Shown: piece by piece, positions 42,583 through 51,154 of the stretch
Numbering within the stretch: position 1 is the stretch's first letter
Layout of the letters: each line of letters begins with the position of its first letter
Assembly (NCBI GenBank): GCA_963775695.1
Contig: CAVZJU010000018.1
Span: forward strand, 1-64,000
From: DATBLE01 sp963775695
Lineage (GTDB): Bacteria; Actinomycetota; Thermoleophilia; Gaiellales; Gaiellaceae
Direction: 5' to 3'
Length of the DNA: 64,000 nt
Notes under the pieces: model-generated
The model's input: the letters and a program-made list of their open reading frames with translations, nothing else
Told to the model about the DNA's origin: nothing
Databases searched by the model: none
Translations under genes and position numbers: made by a program

Positions 42583-44223
42583 CTACCCGCCGGCCCTGAT
42601 CTGACTGAGCGTCGCCCGCGGCGTGATCGCCTCCGGGTCGACGCGGAGCTCGAGCAGCGCGGGGCGCCCTTCGGCGAGGGCAGCCTCGAACGCCGGCGCG
42701 AACTCCTCGGTCCGCTCGACGAGTGCAGCGAACGCGCCGAACGACTCGGCGTAGGCGACGAAGTCGGGGTTGGCGAGCTCGGTGGCCACCGTGCGGCCCG
42801 GAAAGTGACGCTCCTGGTGCATGCGGATCGTCCCGTACATCCCGTTGTTGACCAGGAGCACGACGATGGCGGCGCCGTACTGGGCGGCGGTGGCGAGCTC
42901 GTGCCCGCTCATCAGGAAGTCGCCGTCGCCGCTCAGGCAGACGACCGGCCGCTCCGGCCGCAGGAGCTTCGCGGCGACGGCGGCCGGTACGCCGTAGCCC
43001 ATCGCCCCGGCGCAAGGGGCGAGCTGCGTCCCGTAGCGATGGAACTCGTAGAAGCGGTGCGCCCACACCGTGTAGTTGCCGGCCCCGTTCGTGAGCACGG
43101 CGTCGTCCGGCAGCCGTTCTCGCAGGTGGGCCATCACCTCGGCCAGCTGGAGTTGGCCCGGCACCTGCTGGTGGCGGAGGTTGGCGAGGTAGTCGGCGCG
43201 CGCCTCCTCCACCCAGGCGGCGCGGTGCGCGCCGTCCACGGGCGCGAGCGCCGCCGCGAACTCCGGCGAGCCCGAGACGATCGCCAGCTCCGGCTCGTAG
43301 ACGCGGCCGAGCTCTTCCGAGTCTGCATGGACGTGGATCAGCCGCTGGCGCGGGCGCGGCGACTCGAGCAGGGAGTACTGGCGGGTTGCCACCTCGCCGA
43401 GGCGCGTGCCGAGTGCGAGGATCACGTCGGCGTCGATCACGCGCTGCGCGAGCGCGGGGTCCATCCCGATCGTCAGCACCCCGGCATATGCCGGCGAGCC
43501 GTTGTCGACATAGTCCTGGCGGCGGAACGAGGCGGCGACGGGCACGTTCGAGGCCTCGGCAAACGTCATGACGTCGCGTCCGGCCCGCTCGCTCCAGCCG
43601 CCCCCGCCGACGACGATCAGCGGCCGTTCGGCGGCGGCGAGCAGCTCCAGGGCGCGCCGGACCTGGTCGGACGGCGGCGCCGGGCGATCGAGCCGGTAGC
43701 GCTGGGCGTCGGGGACGTCCGCCTCGTCGTCCTGGACGTCCTCGGGCAGCGCAACGACCACCGGCCCGGGACGGCCCGAGGCAGCGGTGTAGAAGGCACG
43801 CGCGATCAGATCCGGCGTCTCGGCCGCGTCCTCGAGCGTTGCCACCGACTTGGCCATCTGGCCGAACAGGCGGACGTAGTCGAGCTCCTGGAAGGCCTCG
43901 CGCCCGATGTGTGCCAGCGGCACCTGGCCGACGAAGAGGACGAGCGGGGTCGAGTCCTGGTAGGCGGTGTGGATCCCGACTGCGGCATGCGTTGCTCCGG
44001 GAGCCCGCGTGACCAGACAGACACCGGGCCGGCCCGTCAGCTTCCCGTAGGCCTCGGCCATGTTGGCTGCCGCCGCCTCGTGGCGGGTCGTGTAGAGCCG
44101 GATCGGCGAGTCGCCGATCGCGTCGAGCACGCTGATGTAGCTCTCGCCCGGGACGCAGTACGCCGTGTCCACGCCGTGGACGAGCAGCTGGTCGACCAGG
44201 ATGCGCGCGGCGGTGCGGCTCAA
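42583..44223 (-). CDS. Thiamine-diphosphate-dependent enzyme (acetolactate-synthase-like)
   Basis: 546 residues: TAARILVDQLLVHGVDTAYC VPGESYISVLDAI, TRHEAAAANMAEAYGKLTGR (catalytic Glu in RHE), FVGQVPLAHIGREAFQELDY, a central Rossmann-like domain (ALGTRLGEVATRQYSLLE) and the ThDP motif GDGDFLMSGHELATAA...LLVNN. It lacks an adjacent regulatory subunit, so a biosynthetic ALS is unlikely; carboligase, 2-oxoacid decarboxylase or related roles fit. The TTG start overlaps the cupin stop (TTGA). Third or fourth gene of a tightly coupled leftward cassette. Confidence 0.88.
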   Translation of the reverse strand: MSRTAARILVDQLLVHGVDTAYCVPGESYISVLDAIGDSPIRLYTTRHEAAAANMAEAYGKLTGRPGVCLVTRAPGATHAAVGIHTAYQDSTPLVLFVGQVPLAHIGREAFQELDYVRLFGQMAKSVATLEDAAETPDLIARAFYTAASGRPGPVVVALPEDVQDDEADVPDAQRYRLDRPAPPSDQVRRALELLAAAERPLIVVGGGGWSERAGRDVMTFAEASNVPVAASFRRQDYVDNGSPAYAGVLTIGMDPALAQRVIDADVILALGTRLGEVATRQYSLLESPRPRQRLIHVHADSEELGRVYEPELAIVSGSPEFAAALAPVDGAHRAAWVEEARADYLANLRHQQVPGQLQLAEVMAHLRERLPDDAVLTNGAGNYTVWAHRFYEFHRYGTQLAPCAGAMGYGVPAAVAAKLLRPERPVVCLSGDGDFLMSGHELATAAQYGAAIVVLLVNNGMYGTIRMHQERHFPGRTVATELANPDFVAYAESFGAFAALVERTEEFAPAFEAALAEGRPALLELRVDPEAITPRATLSQIRAGG

Positions 44224-44708
44224 AAGGCGATCGGGTACTCGCCGTAGACGGTCGGGCGCTGGAGCTTCGGCCGGTCCTCGTCGGCCGGATCGACGTATCT
44301 GATCGTCCGCTTTCCCGCCCACTCGGGCGGCAGCAGGAGCACGCGAACGAACGCCGACTCCACCGTTGCCGACGCTGTCGCGAGCACGGGCTCCGGGCCG
44401 CTCTCGAACCACGGCTCGCCGGGCCCGTAGTCGTGCGTCTCGCCGCCCGACTCGATCCGGATGGAGCCGAAGAGCAGGTTACGGATGCCCGGGCCCGGAT
44501 GCGTGTGCCGGTAGGCGATCCCGCCTGGCGGGAAGTCGATCCGGTCGTGGCGCATCAGCCAGCCGGGCCGCACCTCGACCGGCGCTGCGAGGAGCGCGTC
44601 GTCGGGCTCGGCGTCGAGCAGCTCCCAGGCCAGCGTCGAGCCGTCGTCGAGCTCGTGGACGACCGCGTTCTGCGCGTCGTGCGGGGTGCGGGAGAGCGCG
44701 AGGATCAA
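44220..44708 (-). CDS. Cupin-fold protein
   Basis: 162 residues: VHELDDGSTLAWELLDAEPD, VRPGWLMRHDRIDFPPGGIA YRHTHPGPGIRNLLFGSIRI, GETHDYGPGEPWFESGPEPV. The H-x-H followed by a downstream acidic residue and strand repeat G(X)5HXH fits a cupin metal site. Probably a small dioxygenase or isomerase, or a binding protein, of the pathway encoded by the cassette. TTG start overlapping the SDR stop (TTGA). Confidence 0.75.
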   Translation of the reverse strand: MILALSRTPHDAQNAVVHELDDGSTLAWELLDAEPDDALLAAPVEVRPGWLMRHDRIDFPPGGIAYRHTHPGPGIRNLLFGSIRIESGGETHDYGPGEPWFESGPEPVLATASATVESAFVRVLLLPPEWAGKRTIRYVDPADEDRPKLQRPTVYGEYPIAF

Positions 44709-45424
44709 TGGAAGTACTGGCCGCCGTCGATCACCATCGTCTGGCCCGTGATGAAGTCCGCGGCCGACGTGCAGAGGAAGACGACCGCGCCGACGACGTC
44801 CTCCGGGAGCTGGTCGCGCTGGATCGTCCGGGCGGCAACGGAGACGTCTCGAAGCTTCTCGACCACCTCGGGGTTGGCCTCTACGCCGGCCGTCATCGTG
44901 AACCCGGGCGCGACGCAGTTGACGTGGATCCCATCCTTGCCGAGCTCCTTTGCCAGCGCGCGGGTGAAGGCGACGATCGCGCCCTTCGAGGTCACGTAGT
45001 GGAGCAGGAACGGCACGCCCCGGAAGGGCGTCCCCGACGAGATGTTCACGATCTTGCCGCCTCCCTGCTCCCGCATCGCCGGCACTGCGGCCCGGCAGGT
45101 CAGGAACATCGAGGCGACGTTCACGTCCATCACCTGCCGCCACTCCTCCAGCGGGATCTCGGTGAACGGCCGCATCGCCAGAGATGCGTAGAGGCCGGCG
45201 TTGTTGATCAGGATGTCCAGGCGCCCGTGCAGGTCGAGCGTCTCGGCGACCATCCGCTCGACGTCGTCCTCGTTCGCGACATCCGCGCGGATGCCGCCCT
45301 CGGGCGGACGCAGGTCGGCGACCACGACCGTCGCGCCCTCAGCCACGAGCCCGTCGGCGATCGCCGCTCCGATCCCCTGCGCACCGCCGGTGACCAGCGC
45401 AACCTTGCCCTGGAGACGACTCAC
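44705..45424 (-). CDS. Short-chain dehydrogenase/reductase (SDR)
   Basis: 239 residues: ALVTGGAQGIGAAIADGLVA, ADLRPPEGGIRADVANEDDV, DILINNAGLYASLAMRPFTE, VNISSGTPFRGVPFLLHYVT SKGAIV (Ser, Tyr and Lys of the YxxSK motif) and FITGQTMVIDGGQYFH. Asp at the end of beta-2 (VVADLR) predicts NAD(H) preference. GTG start overlapping the NIPSNAP stop (GTGA). With the cupin and TPP enzyme it suggests a small oxidative or aldol-type catabolic route. Confidence 0.9.
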   Translation of the reverse strand: MSRLQGKVALVTGGAQGIGAAIADGLVAEGATVVVADLRPPEGGIRADVANEDDVERMVAETLDLHGRLDILINNAGLYASLAMRPFTEIPLEEWRQVMDVNVASMFLTCRAAVPAMREQGGGKIVNISSGTPFRGVPFLLHYVTSKGAIVAFTRALAKELGKDGIHVNCVAPGFTMTAGVEANPEVVEKLRDVSVAARTIQRDQLPEDVVGAVVFLCTSAADFITGQTMVIDGGQYFH

Positions 45425-45735
45425 CTGAGCGGCGAGAACGAGGTGGGAACCAGGATCCGGTTCTCCTGGGTGTGGATCAGGGGCTGGATCTTCGCCAGGA
45501 AGGCGACCCACGCCTCGTCCGCCTGCAGCTCCCGCCGGCGCCGCGCCCGCTCCTCGTAGTCGTCGTATGCCCAGATGTGCGTGTACGTCGACGGTTTGCC
45601 CACGTCGGTGGTGAACGCGCCGACCAGCCGGCCCAGGTAGCGCTCCTGGAGCGCGATCCCCTCGGACTCGTACAGGCCGACGAGCTCGTTCAGCTTGCCC
45701 GTGTAGACGTGGTAGTCGCGCTCTTCGACGATCAC
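45421..45735 (-). CDS. NIPSNAP-family protein
   Basis: 104 residues: MIVEERDYHVYTGKLNELVG, LYESEGIALQERYLGRLVGA FTTDVGKPSTYTHIWAYDDY EERARRRREL. This is the ferredoxin-like NIPSNAP fold, usually a dimeric small protein found beside catabolic enzymes. It heads the cassette. The GTG is preceded by TAGAAT with a 6-nt gap, and this -10 overlaps the divergent methyltransferase -10. Confidence 0.88.
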   Translation of the reverse strand: MIVEERDYHVYTGKLNELVGLYESEGIALQERYLGRLVGAFTTDVGKPSTYTHIWAYDDYEERARRRRELQADEAWVAFLAKIQPLIHTQENRILVPTSFSPLR

Positions 45736-45741
45736 CCGGCG

Positions 45742-45751
45742 ATTCTATGAT
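45742..45751. promoter_or_regulatory. Overlapping divergent -10 elements (ATTCTATGAT)
   Basis: Minus strand TAGAAT (45747-45742) lies 6 nt before the NIPSNAP GTG; plus strand TATGAT (45746-45751) lies 9 nt before the methyltransferase ATG. The starts are 25 bp apart, and the two -10 boxes share two base pairs. A weak plus-strand -35 (TTCGAC, 45724-45729) is possible. Confidence 0.5.
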
Positions 45752-45760
45752 GCGCTGCCG

Positions 45761-46384
45761 ATGACCGTTCGCGACCGCGTCGTCCCGTTCGTCCACGACC
45801 TCGTCGGCGTGCCGATGGAGAAGAAGCCCTTCATCCGCGAGGCGCGCAGAAGGCTGCTTGCCCGCGCAGGCGGCCGCGTCCTCGAGGTCGGTGCAGGCAC
45901 CGGCTACAACCTCGCCTATTACCCCGACGGCGTTTCCGACCTGACGGTCACCGACGAGATGGCCGGGATGCTCCGCCGGGCCGGGAAGCGCGCGGCCGGG
46001 GCCGGCCGGCAGGTGAGCCTGACGACGGCCTCGGTCGAGAGCCTGCCGTTCGAGGACGGGTCGTTCGACACCGTTGTCGGCTCCCTGCTGCTCTGCTCCG
46101 TCGGCGATCAGCACCGGTCGCTCGCGGAGATCCGGCGCGTGCTCAAGCCGGAAGGGCAGTACCTCTTTCTCGAGCACGTCCGCTCCGACGATCCCGACGT
46201 CGCGCGCAGCCAGGACCGGTGGGAAGGCGTCTGGCGGGTGATCGGGCAGGGCTGCCACCCGAACCGCGACACGCTGCCGCGGATCGAGTCGACGTTCACG
46301 ATCGACGAGGTCGAGCGGGGCGAGGTGCCGTTCGGCCCGAAGATCGTTCGGCCGTACGTCCTCGGCCGCGCGAGCAAGCGGTAG
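45761..46384 (+). CDS. Class I SAM-dependent methyltransferase
   Basis: 207 residues: FIREARRRLLARAGGRVLEV GAGTGYNLAYYP (motif I), DLTVTDEMAGMLRRAGKRA, TASVESLPFEDGSFDTVVGS LLLCSV and EIRRVLKPEGQYLFLEHVRS. It is a UbiE/METTL7-like small-molecule or lipid methyltransferase; substrate not readable. Likely leaderless (TATGAT, 9-nt gap). Confidence 0.9.
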   Translation: MTVRDRVVPFVHDLVGVPMEKKPFIREARRRLLARAGGRVLEVGAGTGYNLAYYPDGVSDLTVTDEMAGMLRRAGKRAAGAGRQVSLTTASVESLPFEDGSFDTVVGSLLLCSVGDQHRSLAEIRRVLKPEGQYLFLEHVRSDDPDVARSQDRWEGVWRVIGQGCHPNRDTLPRIESTFTIDEVERGEVPFGPKIVRPYVLGRASKR

Positions 46385-46419
46385 GTCGGCGCGACACCGG
46401 TGTAAGCTTTTCGGTGGTG

Positions 46420-49400
46420 ATGGAAAGGCGCGCTGGCTCCGGGGCTCGCTTTCGCGCGGCGCTGGCCGCGCTCGGAGTCTCCGCCGCCAGGCTCCGCTCA
46501 CAGCCCCTGCGCCCCGTTCTCGTGGTCGCCGGCGTGGCGCTCGCCTTCGCGATGACGGTCGCGATCGTCGGCGGCAGCCTGGTCGCGCGCCAGCAGGCGC
46601 TCGGCCGGGCGCTCGGCGCGCTTCCGGACAGCGCCCAGGGCTTCCGTGTCGACCGGTTCGGGACGCCGCTGACCAGGCACGCGTACGCGCGCGAGGACCG
46701 CGAGGTGCGGCGCGTGCTCGGGACGTTGTCGCCGGGCGAGGCGCGCCGGGTCGTGTTCTTCCGGCAGCTGCGCGTCGCGGGCCAGCTGGTCGAGATCGCC
46801 GGCGTCGACCGGCTCGCGCAGGTCGTCCGACTGCGGGCGGGCCGGCTGCCTCGCACCTGCACGCCTGCATCGTGCGAGGTGCTCCAGATCGGCGGCGGCG
46901 GCGGCGGACCGACGCGCCTGCACCAGGGAGACGTCCGGCTCGATCGCGTCGGGGTCGCCGACCTGCGAGACCCCGGCCTGTTCGGCTACGTCTCGGCGGC
47001 CGGCGCGAGCCCGGCGGCTGCGCCGGTGGTGCTGATCGCTCCGAGCGTCGACTCGGTCGAGCGCCTGCCGTCGCTCCAGCCTTTCTACCGGGTGTACTCC
47101 TGGATCTCGCCGCTGCGCGCGAACGGCCTGCATACGTGGGACGTCGGCCGCATCCTGGGCGCCGAGTCGCGTGGGCAGAACTCGCTGTACGCGACTGACT
47201 CCGCATTCCGCCTGAGCAGCCCGGATGACGAGCTGCTCTCCGCGACCCGGCGCGGGACGATCGCCGCCAGGCGCCTGATCCTGGTCGGCGGCGAGACGAG
47301 CGCGCTGCTGCTCGGCTTCGCCATCATCGCCGCGATCGGGCTGCGCCGCGGGCTCGGGAGCGAGCGGCGCCGCCTGCTCGCCCGCGGTGCACGGCGCTGG
47401 CAGGCGTGGCTCGCGCTGGGAGCCGAGGTCGGGGCGATGACGCTGGCGGGCGCCCTGCTCGGCGTCGCCGCCGGCGTGGCGATCGTGACTGCGATCTCGA
47501 GCGCGGCCGGCCAGCCGGTCGGAGCGATCCTCTCCCACACCCTGCTCGCGGGCTGGACGCTCGGGGCGCTCGCGGGTGGAGTGACCGCGGTTACGCTCGT
47601 GCTGGCCGCAACGACCCTGACGAGAGACGATGAGGAAGGCCGCCGCCGCGTCCGGCTGTCGGACGTGGCCGCGATCGGAGCGGCGACCGCGGTCGTCGTC
47701 GCCCTCAGCCGCGGCGCGCTCGACCCCGGCACGGTCTCGGGCGGGGACACGGTGCTGCTGCTCGTCCTCCCCGCGCTCGTCTGCTTCGTGGTCGCAGTCG
47801 TGCTCGCGCGGCTGCTCGGCCCGGCCATGCGGGCCGCGGAGCGGCTGACCAGAGGCCGCTCGCTGACGCTGCGCCTGGGCGTGCTCGCGCTTGCCCGCGC
47901 GCCGTCGCGCACGGTGGTCACCTGCGCGTTCATCACGGTCGCGCTCGGCCTTGCGCTCTTCGCCGCCGCTTACCGCGCAACGCTCGCGCGCGGCGCCTCC
48001 GACCAGGCCGCGTTCCAGGTGCCGCTCGACTACACGGTGAGCGAGGGCTCGAAGCTCGTGCAGCCGCTCGACGCTGCCCCGCTCTCGGCCTACGAGCGCG
48101 CAGCGCGGGGAGCGCATGCATACCCGGTCGTCCGGCTCGCCGCGACGACGCCCGGCACGGGCACGGCCGTGCTCTCGCCGACCGTCCTCGGCGTACCGGC
48201 CGCCGCCATCCGGCAGCTGCGCTGGCGCTCCGACTTCTCCTCTCTGCCGGTGTCGGCGATCGCGCGGAAGCTGTCGGCGCAGGGCGAGCCGCGCCTGCGC
48301 GGCGTGCGGATCCCGGCCGGGACGGAGGTGCTCTCGATGCGCGCCCGGCTGCGCGGGGCGGACGTGCTGGCGTGGGTCGTGGTCGCGGATCGGCGCGGAA
48401 GGGTCTCGCTGCTGCCGCTCGGCCGCGTGGGCCGGCAGGACATGACGTTGCGGACCCGCGTCCCTCGTGAACGCGGTCTGCGCGTGCTCGGCATCGAGCT
48501 CGCCCTCCCCCAGAGCGAGGCATTCATGCTGGCGCACGACGAGGCCGAGGGCTCGGTGGCGACGGCCCCGTCGGGCGAGATCGCGATCGGGCCGCTGGAC
48601 GCCGGCGGTCGCGTGCTGACGGACTGGCGCGACTGGATGCTGTCCACGGGCGGTGACGTGCTGCCGCGCGCGGGCGGGGCGACGATCCGCTACGCATTCT
48701 CCGACACCGGGCTCCACCTGGTCTTCCGTCCGCCGCAGCCGACCGACGGGCAGGTGATGCCGGTGGTCGTCTCGCCCGACGTCGCCCGCGGCGCGGGCGG
48801 GGTCGGCGCGACCACCGTGCTCGACTTCCAGGACACGCACGTCGACGCCCGGATCGTCGGGGTGGCGTCGCGGCTGCCGTCCGTCCCGGCCGACAGCGGC
48901 GCGTTCGTCCTCGCCGACGCCGCCTGGTTGTCGACCGCGATCGACGCGAACGCGCCCGGCGAGGGGACGCCGAACGAGATCTGGATCTCGGCGCCGGGCG
49001 ACGGCCCGATCGCCGGGCAGGCGCTGCGCCGACCGCCGTTTGCCGGGCTCGTCGTGGACTCGCGTGCCGCGATCGAGCGACGCCTCGCCGGTGACCCGCT
49101 CGCCCATGCGACCGCAATTGCGCTGGGCGCGGCAGGGCTGGTCGCGCTGGTGCTGGCGGTGCTCGGCTTCTGGGTCGGCGTGGCCAGCGAGCTGCACGAC
49201 GAGAAAAGCGATTTCTTCGACCTCGAGGCCCAGGGGCTTCCGCCCGCAGACATGCGCCGACAGCTGCGGATGCGAGGGGTGATCCTGCTCGTGCTCGGCT
49301 TCGCCGGCGGCCTGGCGCTGGCCGTGCTGCTCTCCCGCCTCGTCGTCTCGCTGATCCGGGTATCGGGCACGACCGGGGTGCCGGAACCGCCGCTGCGGCT

Positions 49401-49533
49401 CGATCCCGACTGGCTGGCCGCCGGCCTCGGAATCGCAGCGCTGATGCTGGCCGCACTGCTCGTCGCCGAGGCGGCCTCGCTCGCCGCCTTCCGCGGCAAC
49501 CGCCCCGAACGCGCGTCCTGGAGCCTCGAATGA
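46420..49533 (+). CDS. Large FtsX-like ABC transporter permease
   Basis: About 1,037 residues: N-terminal TM (LRPVLVVAGVALAFAMTVAI VGG), extracellular domain, a block of TM helices (SALLLGFAIIAAIGLRRGLG; GAMTLAGALLGVAAGVAIVT; LLLVLPALVCFVVAVVLARL), second extracellular domain, and C-terminal helices (ALGAAGLVALVLAVLGFWVG; ILLVLGFAGGLALAVLLSRL; LMLAALLVAEAASLAAFRG) with an FtsX-like core (FDLEAQGLPPADMRRQLRMR). ATG was chosen; the in-frame GTG at 46417 fits the TAAGCT -10 (8-nt gap) equally well. Two ATPase genes follow, overlapping by 4 nt. Confidence 0.85.
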   Translation: MERRAGSGARFRAALAALGVSAARLRSQPLRPVLVVAGVALAFAMTVAIVGGSLVARQQALGRALGALPDSAQGFRVDRFGTPLTRHAYAREDREVRRVLGTLSPGEARRVVFFRQLRVAGQLVEIAGVDRLAQVVRLRAGRLPRTCTPASCEVLQIGGGGGGPTRLHQGDVRLDRVGVADLRDPGLFGYVSAAGASPAAAPVVLIAPSVDSVERLPSLQPFYRVYSWISPLRANGLHTWDVGRILGAESRGQNSLYATDSAFRLSSPDDELLSATRRGTIAARRLILVGGETSALLLGFAIIAAIGLRRGLGSERRRLLARGARRWQAWLALGAEVGAMTLAGALLGVAAGVAIVTAISSAAGQPVGAILSHTLLAGWTLGALAGGVTAVTLVLAATTLTRDDEEGRRRVRLSDVAAIGAATAVVVALSRGALDPGTVSGGDTVLLLVLPALVCFVVAVVLARLLGPAMRAAERLTRGRSLTLRLGVLALARAPSRTVVTCAFITVALGLALFAAAYRATLARGASDQAAFQVPLDYTVSEGSKLVQPLDAAPLSAYERAARGAHAYPVVRLAATTPGTGTAVLSPTVLGVPAAAIRQLRWRSDFSSLPVSAIARKLSAQGEPRLRGVRIPAGTEVLSMRARLRGADVLAWVVVADRRGRVSLLPLGRVGRQDMTLRTRVPRERGLRVLGIELALPQSEAFMLAHDEAEGSVATAPSGEIAIGPLDAGGRVLTDWRDWMLSTGGDVLPRAGGATIRYAFSDTGLHLVFRPPQPTDGQVMPVVVSPDVARGAGGVGATTVLDFQDTHVDARIVGVASRLPSVPADSGAFVLADAAWLSTAIDANAPGEGTPNEIWISAPGDGPIAGQALRRPPFAGLVVDSRAAIERRLAGDPLAHATAIALGAAGLVALVLAVLGFWVGVASELHDEKSDFFDLEAQGLPPADMRRQLRMRGVILLVLGFAGGLALAVLLSRLVVSLIRVSGTTGVPEPPLRLDPDWLAAGLGIAALMLAALLVAEAASLAAFRGNRPERASWSLE

Positions 49534-50351
49534 CACTGGCGATCGACGTTCGCGAGGCCTTCCGTATCCACCGCTTCGGCGGTGCCACCTCGGTCGCGCT
49601 CCAGGGGCTGACGCTCCAGGTCGAGCAGGGCGAGATCGTCGTCGTGCTCGGGCCGAGCGGCTCGGGGAAGACGACGCTGCTGCGTACGGTCGCGGCGTTC
49701 GACACTCTCTCCGCGGGGGTCGCGCGGGTGCTGGGCACGGAGGTCGGCGGCCTCGACCCCGGGGCCGCGGCGCTGTTCCGGGCGCGGAACCTCGGCCTGC
49801 TCGACCAGCACTACGCGCGGGCGCTCTCTCCCGACCTGACCTGCGTCCACACGGTCGGTCTCGGGCTCGAGCTGCTCGGCTCGCCGCGGTCAGAGGCGCG
49901 AAATGCCGCCGCCGAAGTGCTCGAGCGGGTCGGGCTCGGCGACCGGCTCGACACTCGTCCCGGCTCGCTCTCCGGCGGCGAGCAGCAGCGCGTCGCGCTG
50001 TGTGCGGCTCTCGCCCACCGCCCCCGGCTGCTGCTGGCCGACGAGCCCGCCGGGGAGCTCGACGGCGAGAACGCGAAGGTCGTCTACGGACTGATCGCCG
50101 AGCTTGCATGCGAGCAGGGGACGACCGCGCTCGTGGTCAGCCACGATGAGGCGGCGGCCACGATCGCCGACCGCCTCGTCTACGTCCGGGACGGACGGGT
50201 GGTCGAGGAGGGCCGCCCGGGCGTGCGCGCGTCGCTGGTCGTGACTCGAGCCCGGCTGGGTGCGGCTACCCGACCCGCTGCTGGAGGCGCTCGGGTCGCC
50301 GACGCGGCTGCACGCGGACCGGCGCGAGCAGGAGCTCGTGCTCTCGAGTGA
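49530..50351 (+). CDS. ABC transporter ATP-binding protein 1
   Basis: Walker A GPSGSGKTT, an unusual Q-loop (LGLLDQHYARALSPDLT), signature LSGGEQQRVALCAAL, Walker B LLLADEPAGELDGENAKVV and H-loop VSHD. ATGA overlap with the permease. After residue about 240 the sequence turns into low-complexity Ala/Gly/Arg, while the next frame continues with EPGWVRLPDPLLEALGSP, a natural linker. The real end may therefore be earlier, or this gene and the next are one two-ATPase protein split by an indel near 50250. Confidence 0.85.
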   Translation: MTLAIDVREAFRIHRFGGATSVALQGLTLQVEQGEIVVVLGPSGSGKTTLLRTVAAFDTLSAGVARVLGTEVGGLDPGAAALFRARNLGLLDQHYARALSPDLTCVHTVGLGLELLGSPRSEARNAAAEVLERVGLGDRLDTRPGSLSGGEQQRVALCAALAHRPRLLLADEPAGELDGENAKVVYGLIAELACEQGTTALVVSHDEAAATIADRLVYVRDGRVVEEGRPGVRASLVVTRARLGAATRPAAGGARVADAAARGPARAGARALE

Positions 50352-51096
50352 CGAGCTCGACCGCACGCTCGACACGCCCGCGCCCGCGATGTTCCACGAG
50401 CGCACGGCGACGCCGGGCGAGGTGGTCGCGGAGGTTCGCGGCGTGGTCAAGCGGTTTCCGGGCGCGCCGCGGGCAGTGCTCTCCGGCGTCTCGGCCTCGT
50501 TCGCCGGCGGCACGCTGACCGCCGTGGTCGGCCGGTCCGGGAGCGGCAAGACGACCCTCCTGCATCTCCTGGCCGGGCTCGACCGGCCCTCCGAGGGCCG
50601 GGTGCTCGTTCAGGGCCGCGAGATCGAGGCGCTGGACCGGGCCGAGGCGGCCGCCGTCCGCCGCGAGCACGTCGCCCTCGTCACCCAGGAGCCCGGCCTC
50701 GTGCCGCACCTGAGCGCGCTGGAGAATGTGGAACTGGGGCTGCTCGTGCGCGGTCTCGAGGGCGACCCCGCGGCTGCGCTGGCCGAGGTCGGCCTCGGAG
50801 CACGGCTCGACCACCGCGCCGACCGCCTCTCGGCGGGCGAACGGCAGCGGGTCGCGATCGCCCGCGCCCTGGCGGCCGAACCCGTGCTGCTGCTCGCCGA
50901 CGAGCCGACGGCCCGGCTCGACCAGTCGAACGCGCGGGCGGTCGGCGAGCTGCTCGCCAAGCTCGCCCACGAGCACGGCACCGCCGTCGTGTGCGCCACG
51001 CACGACGCGGTCGTGATCGAACGGGCCGACGCGAAGCTCGAGCTCGTGCCTGCCGCACAGCCCGGCGCGGCCATTCGGGACATGACAGGGGTCTGA
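50260..51096 (+). CDS. ABC transporter ATP-binding protein 2
   Basis: 278 residues. An N-terminal linker-like region (VRLPDPLLEALGSPTRLHAD REQELVLSS) comes before the nucleotide-binding domain: Walker A GRSGSGKTT, Q-loop LVTQEPGLVPHLSALENVEL, a degenerate signature LSAGERQRVAIARAL, Walker B LLLADEPTARLDQSNARAV and H-loop ATHD. GTG start inside the preceding gene (92-nt overlap). With the permease it forms a heteromeric or fused MacB-like system. Confidence 0.85.
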   Translation: MRLPDPLLEALGSPTRLHADRREQELVLSSDELDRTLDTPAPAMFHERTATPGEVVAEVRGVVKRFPGAPRAVLSGVSASFAGGTLTAVVGRSGSGKTTLLHLLAGLDRPSEGRVLVQGREIEALDRAEAAAVRREHVALVTQEPGLVPHLSALENVELGLLVRGLEGDPAAALAEVGLGARLDHRADRLSAGERQRVAIARALAAEPVLLLADEPTARLDQSNARAVGELLAKLAHEHGTAVVCATHDAVVIERADAKLELVPAAQPGAAIRDMTGV

Positions 51097-51154
51097 CCCC
51101 TTTCCCATCCGAAGCGAAACAAGAGTGCGCCGAAAGCGCTCCCGGCGCTGACGA

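Noticed and set aside
42583..44223. Assignment of the ThDP enzyme as ilvB
   Set aside because: No regulatory subunit beside it and a different gene context; only the superfamily is claimed.
46498..50109. Very long minus-strand frame (about 1,200 codons) opposite the permease/ATPase genes
   Set aside because: Arg/Ala/Gly-rich translation without motifs; the plus strand holds clear permease and ABC proteins. A product of GC-rich codon bias.
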